Shown: positions 15,808 through 23,156 of the stretch, piece after piece | Layout: every line of letters begins with the position of its first letter | Numbering within the stretch: the first letter of the stretch is position 1 | From: JANYIP01 sp031394045 | Lineage (GTDB): Bacteria; Actinomycetota; Actinomycetes; Prado026 | Direction of reading: 5' to 3' | Length of the DNA stretch: 35,581 bases | Assembly (NCBI GenBank): GCA_031394045.1 | Contig: JANMWN010000114.1 | Span: 1-35,581, forward strand | The notes under the pieces: model-generated | What the model was told of the DNA's origin: nothing | Seen by the model: the letters and a program-made list of their open reading frames with translations, nothing else | The model's database searches: none | Translations under genes and position numbers: made by a program

Positions 15808-16458
15808 GTGCACACCTGGTCGGCCGTGGGCGCGACCATGGCTGGCCTCGCCGGCATCGTCCTCACCGTAGGCATGGCGCTGCCTCAGTCGGTGCGGATC
15901 TGGCGTGAGCAGACCACGCTGGGTGTCTCGCTGGGCACGTGGACGCTGTTCTCGTTGTCGTTCTCGCTGTGGATCGGCTACGCCGTCCGGGTGCACAACG
16001 AGCTGAACTTCGTGTGCAACCTCGGAACGCTGGCCTCCGCCGCGATCTTGATGACCGGGTTCGCGAGGTACTCCGAAGGGGCTGCCGGCAAGCGCGTTGT
16101 GCTGCTTGCGGCTCTGGTCCTGGCCTGCTTCGGCCTGAGCGTGGTCGGCCGGTACGGGCCGCTGGCGGTGGTCGGGGTCTTGCTCCTCTCGGGGGTGTCC
16201 GTACGCGTTCCACAACTGGTCCGGTCCGCGAGTACCCACCGCACCGGATCCTGGTCGGGGGTCTCGAAAGCCACGTGGTGGGCCAGCCTCGGGGCCGGGG
16301 CGTGCTGGGCGGTGCACGGTGCGCTGCGGCCGGACTACTTCATCATGATGGTGTCCACCGGCACGGTGATCCTGTCTGCCGGCGTGCTGGCTTTCGAGTA
16401 CGCGGCGGACCGATCTCGCGAATCGCCGTCTATTGTGCAAACAGGCGGGACGGCTTGA
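15808..16458 (+). CDS. Seven-TM PQ-loop (SWEET/MtN3-like) membrane protein
   Basis: Membrane protein of 216 aa with seven predicted helices, at about residues 8-27, 43-60, 67-85, 94-112, 115-134, 155-173 and 176-196. It has two PQ-loop motifs: P26-Q27 (MALPQSVRIW) after helix 1 and P135-Q136 (RVPQLVRS) after helix 5. This 3+1+3 layout is that of full-length PQ-loop/SWEET transporters; most bacterial SemiSWEETs are three-helix single repeats. The GTG at 15808 is preferred because of a GGAGG site five bases upstream and because a longer GTG start (15772) would abut the operator. It may export or import a small organic molecule of the pathway. Its 3' end overlaps the convergent next gene by 29 bases. 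Confidence 0.75.
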   Translation: MHTWSAVGATMAGLAGIVLTVGMALPQSVRIWREQTTLGVSLGTWTLFSLSFSLWIGYAVRVHNELNFVCNLGTLASAAILMTGFARYSEGAAGKRVVLLAALVLACFGLSVVGRYGPLAVVGVLLLSGVSVRVPQLVRSASTHRTGSWSGVSKATWWASLGAGACWAVHGALRPDYFIMMVSTGTVILSAGVLAFEYAADRSRESPSIVQTGGTA

Positions 16459-16888
16459 TCTCGTAGATCAAGCCGTCCCATGGGTCCAGGATCAAGTTCC
16501 CTAGCCGGAACTGGGGACCGAGCGCAGCGACGAGGTCGCTGAGGTCCTTGGTCTCGCCCCGCGAGGTCGCCACCCCCTGTCCCACGATGCAGTGGCCGTC
16601 GCCGACCAGGGTGAACGCGACTGCCGAGCCGGCGGTGAGGTTGCGCAGCAGGACGGACTCCGGCGACACCGCGAAGCAGATGCGGCCCTTGCTCGACCCA
16701 GCTACCACGACGGCTGCGTGCGGCACGCCAGCGGTGCTGACCGTGGCCACCGTGATGCCGCCGACGTCGTTGACGAAGGCCTGGACCCGCTTGGCGTCCC
16801 ACGGCTGGTCGGCGAACAGCTTGCGAGTCAGCGGGTTCGCGTCCTGGATGGAACGGTTGATCACTAGCTGCAGACCTGGGAGGGTCAC
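16430..16888 (-). CDS. Pyridoxamine-5'-phosphate-oxidase-like split-barrel flavoprotein
   Basis: 152-aa protein with the split-barrel FMN/F420-binding pattern: GITVATVSTAGVPHAAVVVAG in the first strands, GRICFAVSPESVLLRNLTAG, and AVAFTLVG. Relatives bind FMN, F420 or haem, and some reduce quinones or enones with F420, which actinobacteria make. The GTG at 16888 is supported by a GAGGAG site with six-base spacing. The gene converges on the PQ-loop gene and lies downstream of the decarboxylase-like fusion on the same strand (79-base gap). Cofactor and substrate cannot be decided here. Confidence 0.72.
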   Translation of the reverse strand: MTLPGLQLVINRSIQDANPLTRKLFADQPWDAKRVQAFVNDVGGITVATVSTAGVPHAAVVVAGSSKGRICFAVSPESVLLRNLTAGSAVAFTLVGDGHCIVGQGVATSRGETKDLSDLVAALGPQFRLGNLILDPWDGLIYEIKPSRLFAQ

Positions 16889-16967
16889 GGAGAACTCCTC
16901 GCGTCACTAGCACGATGAGGGGCAGCCCTTGGTTCGCTGTCCAGACGATATGACGTGTGCGGCGCGG

Positions 16968-18137
16968 TCAGCCGTATTCAGTCATCTCGGTGATCAGGCC
17001 GTCCTCGATCCAGAACATAGCGCAGACCTCCAGCTCGACCGGCTGGCCCGCGCTTGCGAACCCCGGTAGGTCGACGAGTGGCGTCGCCCGCCAGGTGTGC
17101 TCGATCGTGATCTGGTCTCCTGCGCGGCTGCGCCGCCGGCTCGGGAGGTACGAGCGGCCGGGGAACGTCGTCGACGCGGACCGCGCGAGGTGCGCCATCA
17201 CGGACTCGTGTCCGCGAACGTCCACCCCGCGGCCCGGATGTTGCATGACCACGTCGGGGGCAAGTGCCGCCGACATCCCTTCGAGGTCGGCGGCGTTGTA
17301 GGCCTGTAGGAAGGCGTCGACGACATCGTCCGCGTCGGCTGGGCCGGCGGGGTGGGCGGGGCCGGCCCTGACTGCCATCGCCAACCAGTCGTCCTGGCGA
17401 CCGAGGTGGTACGGCAGGAAGGTCGCCGCCGGAACAGACGCGACGACCAAGCATGCTGCCGTCGAACGCTCCGTCGCGTAGGTCGCGCCGAGTACCTCCA
17501 GCACCGGCAGCTCTCCGCACGGGTCGTGCGGTGTCGATCGGAGGATGACCGAGCCGGTACCGACCCTCTGGCTCGACACCTGGACGCGGTACACGGTGCG
17601 GGTCAGGAGCGCATCCTCCTGCAGCCCCGAACCGTCGGCCGCCGTCCGCGCCTTGACGTTGAACGTGGAGCGCTCCGTCTGTGCTGGGCCCGAGTCCTCG
17701 CCGACCCGCGCGCTCAGCTCGATGATCCGTACGCCGTGCCGCTCGACCCAGCCGTGGACCCCGCCGCCGCTGTCGAAGGCGGACTCCAGGTAGGCACGGG
17801 CCAGCTTCTTCGGCTCGCCGAGCAGCTCGCGGCCGAAGGTCACCGACGGCTCGCTGTCCATGAACATCGCCAGCACGTACGCCCCGGGCACGCCTTCGTG
17901 GCTGGCCGACAGGTAGAGCATGCCGCCGCTGAAGGAGCCGACGCTGCCGTGCCAACGCCCGACCGTCGCCACTGCGACTGCGTCATCGCCCGGCTGAAGG
18001 GGCGCAGGCAGCAGCGAACGCAGTACGTCGGGGTCGGTGCGGAAGGAGACCGAGCACCTGCCGTCGCTGACGAACACCGGCGAGCCGAGCGCGCGCTCGG
18101 CTGCCGCCACCTCCTCGGGCGACTTCAGGTATCCCAC
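16968..18137 (-). CDS. Acetoacetate-decarboxylase-like domain fused to a SnoaL-like domain
   Basis: 389-aa two-domain protein. Residues about 10-250 match the acetoacetate decarboxylase family, with the lysine pair LGEPKKLA (Lys110/Lys111), where the Schiff-base Lys lies in the clostridial enzyme. Residues about 268-389 are an NTF2/SnoaL fold (DDVVDAFLQAYNAADLEGM to FWIEDGLITEMTEYG). Known members of the first family decarboxylate beta-keto acids or perform other Schiff-base chemistry such as aldol or cyclase reactions. The GTG start at 18137 has a perfect GAGGAG site at six bases. It is 10 bases downstream of the SDR gene, so co-transcribed. The fusion suggests consecutive steps on one intermediate. 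Confidence 0.82.
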   Translation of the reverse strand: MGYLKSPEEVAAAERALGSPVFVSDGRCSVSFRTDPDVLRSLLPAPLQPGDDAVAVATVGRWHGSVGSFSGGMLYLSASHEGVPGAYVLAMFMDSEPSVTFGRELLGEPKKLARAYLESAFDSGGGVHGWVERHGVRIIELSARVGEDSGPAQTERSTFNVKARTAADGSGLQEDALLTRTVYRVQVSSQRVGTGSVILRSTPHDPCGELPVLEVLGATYATERSTAACLVVASVPAATFLPYHLGRQDDWLAMAVRAGPAHPAGPADADDVVDAFLQAYNAADLEGMSAALAPDVVMQHPGRGVDVRGHESVMAHLARSASTTFPGRSYLPSRRRSRAGDQITIEHTWRATPLVDLPGFASAGQPVELEVCAMFWIEDGLITEMTEYG

Positions 18138-18147
18138 GGGCGGCTCC

Positions 18148-19092
18148 TCAGTCCTCGGGTCGGCGTGCCTCGGGCGGGACGACGGTGACGGGGGTGCCCG
18201 CCCCGCGCTCGCCGGGGTTGACCAGGCCCATCGCGTGCGCGCCGGCCTCGTCCCAGACGTCGGGCAGCCGCTGGAGGAACTCCTCCGGGGTGAGCTCGTC
18301 GCTGACCTGGGCGCCGGTCGTCTGGGCGATGTACATGCGGCTGATGTGCCGGCCCGCGGCCCCGATCACCTCGCCGGTGAACGGGCACGACGCGTGCGCC
18401 AGCGCGACGATCACGGGTGCCACCTGCTCGGCGCGGAAGTCGCTCTCGAGTACGGCGCGCCGCTCCGGGGTCACGTCCGGGGCGCGGGCGTACAGGGGTG
18501 TCCAGGCGGTGGGCGACACGGCGTTGACCTTGATCCCGAGCGCCCGCCCCTCGACGGCCAGGGCGCGGGTCAGACCGTAGGTCGCGCCCTTGCTCGCGGC
18601 GTACGCCGCGCCTTGCGGGTCTCCGAAGAAGGCTCCGCGGGACACCGTGTTGACGACGCGGCCATAGCCCTGCCGGGCCAGGTGCGGCCACGCAGCCTGG
18701 GTGACGAACCAGGTGGCGCCGAGCTGGATCGACAGCATCTCGTCGAACGCGTCGGCCGGGTACTCGCCGAACGTCTGGAAGTGGACGATGCCAGCGTTGT
18801 TCACCACGATGTCGATGCGGCCGAAGGCCTCCAGTGCCGTCTCGACCACCGAAGCCGCGCCCGTGCGGTCGGCCACGTCGGCGTAGCTGGCGACGGCCTT
18901 GCCGCCGGACGAGGTGATGAGCTCCACTACCTCGTCAGCGACGGGAGCCTCGTGCTCGGTACCGGGACGGATCCGGTTGTTGACCACGACCTGGGCGCCG
19001 CGGTGGGCGAGCAGGGTGGCGTACCCCCGTCCCAGTCCCCGACCCGCCCCGGTGACGACCGCGACCCGCCCGTCGAGCCGCATCCGCTCCAT
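18148..19092 (-). CDS. SDR family oxidoreductase (17beta-HSD4-like type)
   Basis: 314-aa short-chain dehydrogenase, longer than the usual 250. It has TGAGRGLGRGYATLLAHRGA and VVVNN, like the dehydrogenase domain of peroxisomal multifunctional enzyme type 2 (17beta-HSD4), which oxidises 3-hydroxyacyl-CoAs. NNAG, the Ser in NTVSRG and YAASK are intact. An extra region of about 60 residues (ISRMYIAQTTGAQVSDELTP onward) lies where two-domain enzymes continue, but no hydratase domain follows. The ATG at 19092 has an AGGAGG site. The upstream region carries the best second copy of the regulon motif. Confidence 0.88.
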   Translation of the reverse strand: MERMRLDGRVAVVTGAGRGLGRGYATLLAHRGAQVVVNNRIRPGTEHEAPVADEVVELITSSGGKAVASYADVADRTGAASVVETALEAFGRIDIVVNNAGIVHFQTFGEYPADAFDEMLSIQLGATWFVTQAAWPHLARQGYGRVVNTVSRGAFFGDPQGAAYAASKGATYGLTRALAVEGRALGIKVNAVSPTAWTPLYARAPDVTPERRAVLESDFRAEQVAPVIVALAHASCPFTGEVIGAAGRHISRMYIAQTTGAQVSDELTPEEFLQRLPDVWDEAGAHAMGLVNPGERGAGTPVTVVPPEARRPED

Positions 19093-19125
19093 CTGTGGAC
19101 CTCCTGCGCTCGCCGCTCAAGGCTT

Positions 19126-19142
19126 ACCTATCAAACGGTTGG
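19126..19142 (-). promoter_or_regulatory. Shared regulon motif in the divergent SDR promoter
   Basis: Read on the minus strand the site is CCAACCGTTTGATAGGT, identical to the 10929 site at 15 of the first 16 positions. It lies 34 bases upstream of the minus-strand SDR and 68 bases upstream of the plus-strand SDR at 19210, again in a divergent promoter. A repressor here could control both directions. Confidence 0.6.
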
Positions 19143-19209
19143 ACGTTACTGTTGCTCTCGGCATCTGTCGAGGGTGCGCCAGTCTGTGTGAGCGAGAAGG
19201 GAACGCCGG

Positions 19210-20031
19210 ATGTTCAGGTTGGACGGGAAGGTCGCCCTGGTGACGGGTGGCTCGTCGGGCATCGGCGCTGCCTCAGCGAGCCTCATGGCAGAGCTCGGCG
19301 CCTCGGTCGTCATCGCGGACATCAACCTCCGTGGCGGCCAGGAACTCGCGGCCGAGATCGAGGCCGCGGGAGGTACAGCCCTAGCAGTGGGGACCGACGT
19401 GGGCGAGGAGGAGCAGATCAAGCACGCCATCGACACTGCGGTCGAGTCCTTTGGCCGGCTGGACATCATGTTCAACAACGCCGCCGCCCTGAACCTGGTC
19501 GGCAAGGACTTCGAAGTCACGTCGCAGGACCTGGCCAACTGGGACAAGACGCTACGCATCGACCTCACCGGCCCGATGCTCGGGTGCAAGCACGGGATCC
19601 CGGCAATGCTCAAGACGGGTGGCGGCAGCATCATCAACACCGCATCCATCTCGGGGATCGGCGGCGAGGTGTACATGACCGGTTACCCGGTCGCCAAGGC
19701 CGGCATCATCCACCTGAGTCGGACGGTCGCACTTCAGTGGGGCCGCCAGGGCATCCGATGCAACTCCATCGCCCCTGGCCTGATCCTGTCTCCGGCGGGG
19801 CTCGGCATGCCCGAGCAGATGCGCGAGATGTACCTGCGCCACAACATGGTGCCGTTCATCGGAGGCCCGGAGGACATCGCGCCGACGGTCGCCTTCCTCG
19901 CCTCCGACATGGCCCGCTACATCACCGGTCAGTGCATCCAGATCGACGGCGGCATCACGGGTTCGATCCCGATCGCGGCCGACTACCGCGACTACGTGGC
20001 CGCGATGGCCACGGAGCCGGCGAGCGGCTGA
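19210..20031 (+). CDS. SDR family NAD(P)-dependent oxidoreductase
   Basis: 273-aa classical SDR with TGGSSGIG, IADIN after strand 2 (NAD preference), FNNAA, NTASISG, catalytic YPVAK, CNSIAPGLILSP and TGQCIQIDGG. The C-terminal 20 residues extend beyond the fold. It is the first gene of a three-gene unit with an MDR reductase and a VOC protein; the reductase starts five bases after its stop. It probably oxidises a secondary alcohol intermediate. The start is supported by an AGAAGGGAACG site. Confidence 0.9.
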   Translation: MFRLDGKVALVTGGSSGIGAASASLMAELGASVVIADINLRGGQELAAEIEAAGGTALAVGTDVGEEEQIKHAIDTAVESFGRLDIMFNNAAALNLVGKDFEVTSQDLANWDKTLRIDLTGPMLGCKHGIPAMLKTGGGSIINTASISGIGGEVYMTGYPVAKAGIIHLSRTVALQWGRQGIRCNSIAPGLILSPAGLGMPEQMREMYLRHNMVPFIGGPEDIAPTVAFLASDMARYITGQCIQIDGGITGSIPIAADYRDYVAAMATEPASG

Positions 20032-20035
20032 CTCG

Positions 20036-21094
20036 ATGGGAACTTCCTTGTTGGCCGGCGACCCGATCGAGGTTCGCGAGGTTCAGCTCACGCGGCGGCC
20101 GGTCGGACAGCTCTCGACCGACGACTTCCGAATCCACGAGCGGCGCATCCAGATGGTCGAGCCCGGTGAGTTCGTCGTACGGAACTCGTGGTTGTCGATC
20201 GACGCCGCGACGGTGCTCCGGGTACGAGAGGTGGGCACCGCTTACCTGCCTCCGCTGACGCTGGACATGCCCATGGAGGGCTGGGCGGTCGGCCGGGTCG
20301 TCCGCTCGGAGTCGGCTGCCTACCAGGTCGGCGAGGTGGTCGCTCACAACCACGGCTGGCGCGACCACACGGTGCTTCGCGACTCCATGACGGGATGGGG
20401 CGGCCCAGAGCTGCTTCACCTGTCTGGTCCCCGGACCGAGGCCGAGTACGTGGGGGCACTCGGTACGACTGGGCTGACCGCGTGGGCCGGCCTGCTGCGC
20501 GTGGCCGCCCTGACGGACGGAGACGTGGTTTTCGTGTCGGCTGCGGCCGGCGCGGTCGGAGTGCTGGTCGTCCAGCTGGCCAAGAAGCGGGGGCACACCG
20601 TCATCGCGAGCGCCGGGACACCGGAGAAGGTGCGCTACCTCGTCGAGCAGCTCGGCGCCGACCACGCGTTCAGCTACCGGGACGGCGCCATCACCGAACA
20701 GCTGTCCAAGGCGGCACCCGGGGGAATCGACGTCTACTTCGACAACGTGGGGGGCGACCACTTGGAGGCAGCGCTGGAGGTGCTCCGTCCAGGTGGCCGC
20801 GTCGCGCTCTGCGGAGCGATCGCCAACTACTCCCCGGAGAAGTCACCGGTCGGGCCACGCAACCTTTTCGACGCGATTGCCAAGGGCCTGACCTTGAAGG
20901 GCTTCCTCGCCAGGATGTACGCGGCCGACTACGCGCAGTGTCGTCAGGAGATGGCCGAGCTCATCGACTCCGGCGGGCTGGCCTTCCCGCTCTCGGTCCG
21001 CGAGGGGATCGAGAGTGCGCCGGCCGCCATCGTCGATCTGCTTGCCGGCCGAAACCTCGGCAAGGTTGTCATCGACCTACGGGGGAGCGCATGA
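20036..21094 (+). CDS. MDR-type NADP-dependent oxidoreductase
   Basis: 352-aa zinc-independent medium-chain reductase resembling prostaglandin/leukotriene B4 12-hydroxydehydrogenase and curcumin reductase. An N-terminal GroES-like part (VRNSWLSIDAATVLRVRE) is followed by a Rossmann domain with the nucleotide motif SAAAGAVGVLVVQLAKKRG and by VYFDNVGGDHLEAAL. No structural or catalytic zinc Cys cluster is visible. Such enzymes reduce the C=C of alpha,beta-unsaturated ketones with NADPH. The stop overlaps the VOC start (ATGA), so the two are translationally coupled and probably act on the same compound. Confidence 0.9.
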   Translation: MGTSLLAGDPIEVREVQLTRRPVGQLSTDDFRIHERRIQMVEPGEFVVRNSWLSIDAATVLRVREVGTAYLPPLTLDMPMEGWAVGRVVRSESAAYQVGEVVAHNHGWRDHTVLRDSMTGWGGPELLHLSGPRTEAEYVGALGTTGLTAWAGLLRVAALTDGDVVFVSAAAGAVGVLVVQLAKKRGHTVIASAGTPEKVRYLVEQLGADHAFSYRDGAITEQLSKAAPGGIDVYFDNVGGDHLEAALEVLRPGGRVALCGAIANYSPEKSPVGPRNLFDAIAKGLTLKGFLARMYAADYAQCRQEMAELIDSGGLAFPLSVREGIESAPAAIVDLLAGRNLGKVVIDLRGSA

Positions 21095-21594
21095 CCGTCG
21101 AGGTCCATCACCTTGGGCTGACCGTTTCCGACCTGGAGCGGTCGGTCGAGTGGTACTGCACGAACCTAGGGTTCCGCGACATCGGACGTGCTCACCTGGA
21201 CGGCGCCGCAATCTCGGAGCAGACCGACCTCGCCGACACCGACGTCGACATCGCCCTGCTGGCCGGCGAGAACATCGTGGTCGAGCTGCTGCGGTATGCG
21301 AACCCGCTTGGCGACGCGTACGTGCTGCGCACCTGCGACGTCGGGGCCGCCCATCCGTGCCTGGTGGTCAGCGATCTCGAGGCGACCTGCGCCGCCATGC
21401 GCGAGCGTGGCGTGGTCTTCCATGCGCGCCCGGCCAACCTGGTTGGAAAGACCCTGATGGTGTACGTCCGAGACCCCGACGGCATCATGATCGAGCTGAT
21501 CCAGCCTGCAGATGACCTGCAGCTGTGCGCGCTCCTGGACGCGGGCGGGCCCGCAACTGAGATCGAGGAGAGTGCCCGTCAGATCCACGGCTGA
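21091..21594 (+). CDS. VOC-family (glyoxalase/epimerase-type) protein
   Basis: 167-aa protein with two beta-alpha-beta-beta-beta modules. The metal-ligand pattern of glyoxalase I/methylmalonyl-CoA epimerase is present: His near residue 6-7 (EVHHLGLTV), Glu in ENIVVELLRY, His in AAHPCLVV, and Glu in DGIMIELIQ. It is probably a divalent-metal epimerase, isomerase or extradiol-type enzyme; the short length fits an epimerase or lyase better than a dioxygenase. It is coupled to the MDR reductase by ATGA overlap and is the last gene of the unit. Confidence 0.83.
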   Translation: MTVEVHHLGLTVSDLERSVEWYCTNLGFRDIGRAHLDGAAISEQTDLADTDVDIALLAGENIVVELLRYANPLGDAYVLRTCDVGAAHPCLVVSDLEATCAAMRERGVVFHARPANLVGKTLMVYVRDPDGIMIELIQPADDLQLCALLDAGGPATEIEESARQIHG

Positions 21595-21743
21595 CGCGTG
21601 GTCTCGTAGGAGCGGACTAGCTCGCGATCGGGCCAGCTGACCGATTCGCCGCCTACCGCCACCGGCTCCGGTCGCTGACGCCACGAGGGCTGCTCTCGCG
21701 ATTCTTGAAGTTGTGTCAACCTGGCGACCCCTCCGGATCGAGT
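21595..21743. other. Intergenic region before the sigma-factor gene
   Basis: The 149 bases between the VOC stop and the sigma-factor ATG hold no gene or clear hairpin that I can find. They must carry the sigma-factor promoter. ECF operons are often self-activated, but I cannot assign a -35/-10 pair with confidence. Confidence 0.4.
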
Positions 21744-22310
21744 ATGAGCGTGACCGAACCACTGAGCGGCGAGACGAGCACCTGGGAGGACCCTCCCTCC
21801 CGCGCGCAAGCGCGCCGTCTCCGCACTGCGCAGTCGTTCGAGGTCTTCTACACGAGTGAGTTTCCCTCGCTGGTCGCGCTCGCCCGGGCACTGACCGGAT
21901 CGGCAGCCGCCGAGGACATCGCCCAGGAGGCGATGATCGCGACCTACCGCCGGTGGCGCGAGATCGAGCAGTACGAGCAGCCTGCGGCCTGGGTACGCCG
22001 GGTCTGTGCCAACCTGTCGACCTCGTTGATCCGGCGGCGGGCCGCTGAGGCTCGCGCCCTGCTCCGTGCCGGCGGGCTGCGGCACGTCCAGACGGACCTG
22101 CCCCGGGAGGACGAGGAGTTCTGGGTCGAGGTCCGGCGCCTGCCGCGGCGGCAGGCCCAGTCGCTCTCGCTGCACTACATCTACGACATGCAGGTGTCCG
22201 ACATCGCGCTCACGCTCGGCTGCTCGGCGAGCTCGGTCAAGGCACACCTGGTCCGGGGGCGGGCAGCACTGTCGGTGCGACTGGGCGTTGCCGAGGAGGA
22301 CCGACCATGA
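21744..22310 (+). CDS. ECF-type RNA polymerase sigma factor (SigE-family)
   Basis: 188-aa sigma-70-family factor. Region 2 is visible as FEVFYTSEFPSLVALARAL followed by EDIAQEAMIATYRRW, region 4 as LPRRQAQSLSLHYIYDMQVS, then IALTLGCSASSVKAHLVRGR. There is no region 3, which defines ECF factors. The ATG at 21744 places about 30 residues before region 2. Its stop overlaps the next start by four bases (ATGA), the usual arrangement of a sigma factor with its membrane anti-sigma factor. Its regulon probably includes the secreted protein downstream. Confidence 0.9.
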   Translation: MSVTEPLSGETSTWEDPPSRAQARRLRTAQSFEVFYTSEFPSLVALARALTGSAAAEDIAQEAMIATYRRWREIEQYEQPAAWVRRVCANLSTSLIRRRAAEARALLRAGGLRHVQTDLPREDEEFWVEVRRLPRRQAQSLSLHYIYDMQVSDIALTLGCSASSVKAHLVRGRAALSVRLGVAEEDRP

Positions 22311-23077
22311 CCGTGGAGCTCCGCGCAAGGTCTGCGGCAGATGCCCTCCGCGACGCGACACGTCAGGACGTCGACGTTCGTGCCGGGCTTGCTCAGATGC
22401 GCCGGCGGAACACCCGTCGGATCGGCGTGTACGTCGCCGTCGCCACCGCGGCGGCCGTGATCCTCGGCCTCGCTGTCCTCACGTGGACGACGTGGCACCC
22501 GCGGGCGTCTGCTCCGATCACCAACCAGCCGACAGTCGTGCGTACCAGCTTCCCTCTGGCCGTTCCGTTCGTCGCTGTCCGCCCCGACGGCTGGACCCAG
22601 ATCGTGAAGCGGGACGTGCTGGTGGTCCTGAACAGCCCGAACGGCCCATTCCTCGCGGTCTTCATCGATGCGACTCCCTTGCCGACGGCAGGCTCGCCCG
22701 CACCCACCACTCTGACTGCCCGATCGTTCGCCGGCTGGATCGCTGCCCGCCAGGAGCTGGTACCAACGACGGTCGTCCAGACCAAGCTCGCAGGGCTCCC
22801 GGCCTGGCAGGTCGATGTGAAGCTGCGCGCTGGCGTGCCGGCGACCGCGACGTGCGACGGGGTGACCGACAAGTGCCTGCCGCTGTTCCGCGTCGCCGGG
22901 ATCACCGATCCGCTGGGGGTGGTTCCCGGCTCGGCGGGTCGGGTATACGTCGTCCAGCTCTCGAACGGTCGCGTCCTCTTCGTCGCTGCCGGTGGCAGCA
23001 CGCGGAACAGGCTCCCGGAGGTCCTTGCGGCGGTCCAGCCCATCATCGACAGCCTCTCGTTCGGCGCGACCGGATGA
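22307..23077 (+). CDS. Single-pass membrane protein, probable anti-sigma partner
   Basis: 256 aa. A charged cytoplasmic N-terminus (residues 1-38) is followed by one hydrophobic segment (about 39-61) and an extracytoplasmic domain of about 190 residues containing two Cys (TCDGVTDKC) likely to form a disulfide. The topology and the translational coupling to the sigma gene fit an anti-sigma factor or a sensor. However, I do not see a zinc anti-sigma motif (HxxxCxxC), and the short N-terminus is unusual for sigma binding. I therefore infer the role from context; the family is not recognised. Confidence 0.65.
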   Translation: MTVELRARSAADALRDATRQDVDVRAGLAQMRRRNTRRIGVYVAVATAAAVILGLAVLTWTTWHPRASAPITNQPTVVRTSFPLAVPFVAVRPDGWTQIVKRDVLVVLNSPNGPFLAVFIDATPLPTAGSPAPTTLTARSFAGWIAARQELVPTTVVQTKLAGLPAWQVDVKLRAGVPATATCDGVTDKCLPLFRVAGITDPLGVVPGSAGRVYVVQLSNGRVLFVAAGGSTRNRLPEVLAAVQPIIDSLSFGATG

Positions 23078-23156
23078 GCATCGAGGCGGCCACGTCGCAT
23101 CCACCCCTGACCGACATTCCTGGCTACGAACCCTTTCAACAGAACTGGAGCACGTC

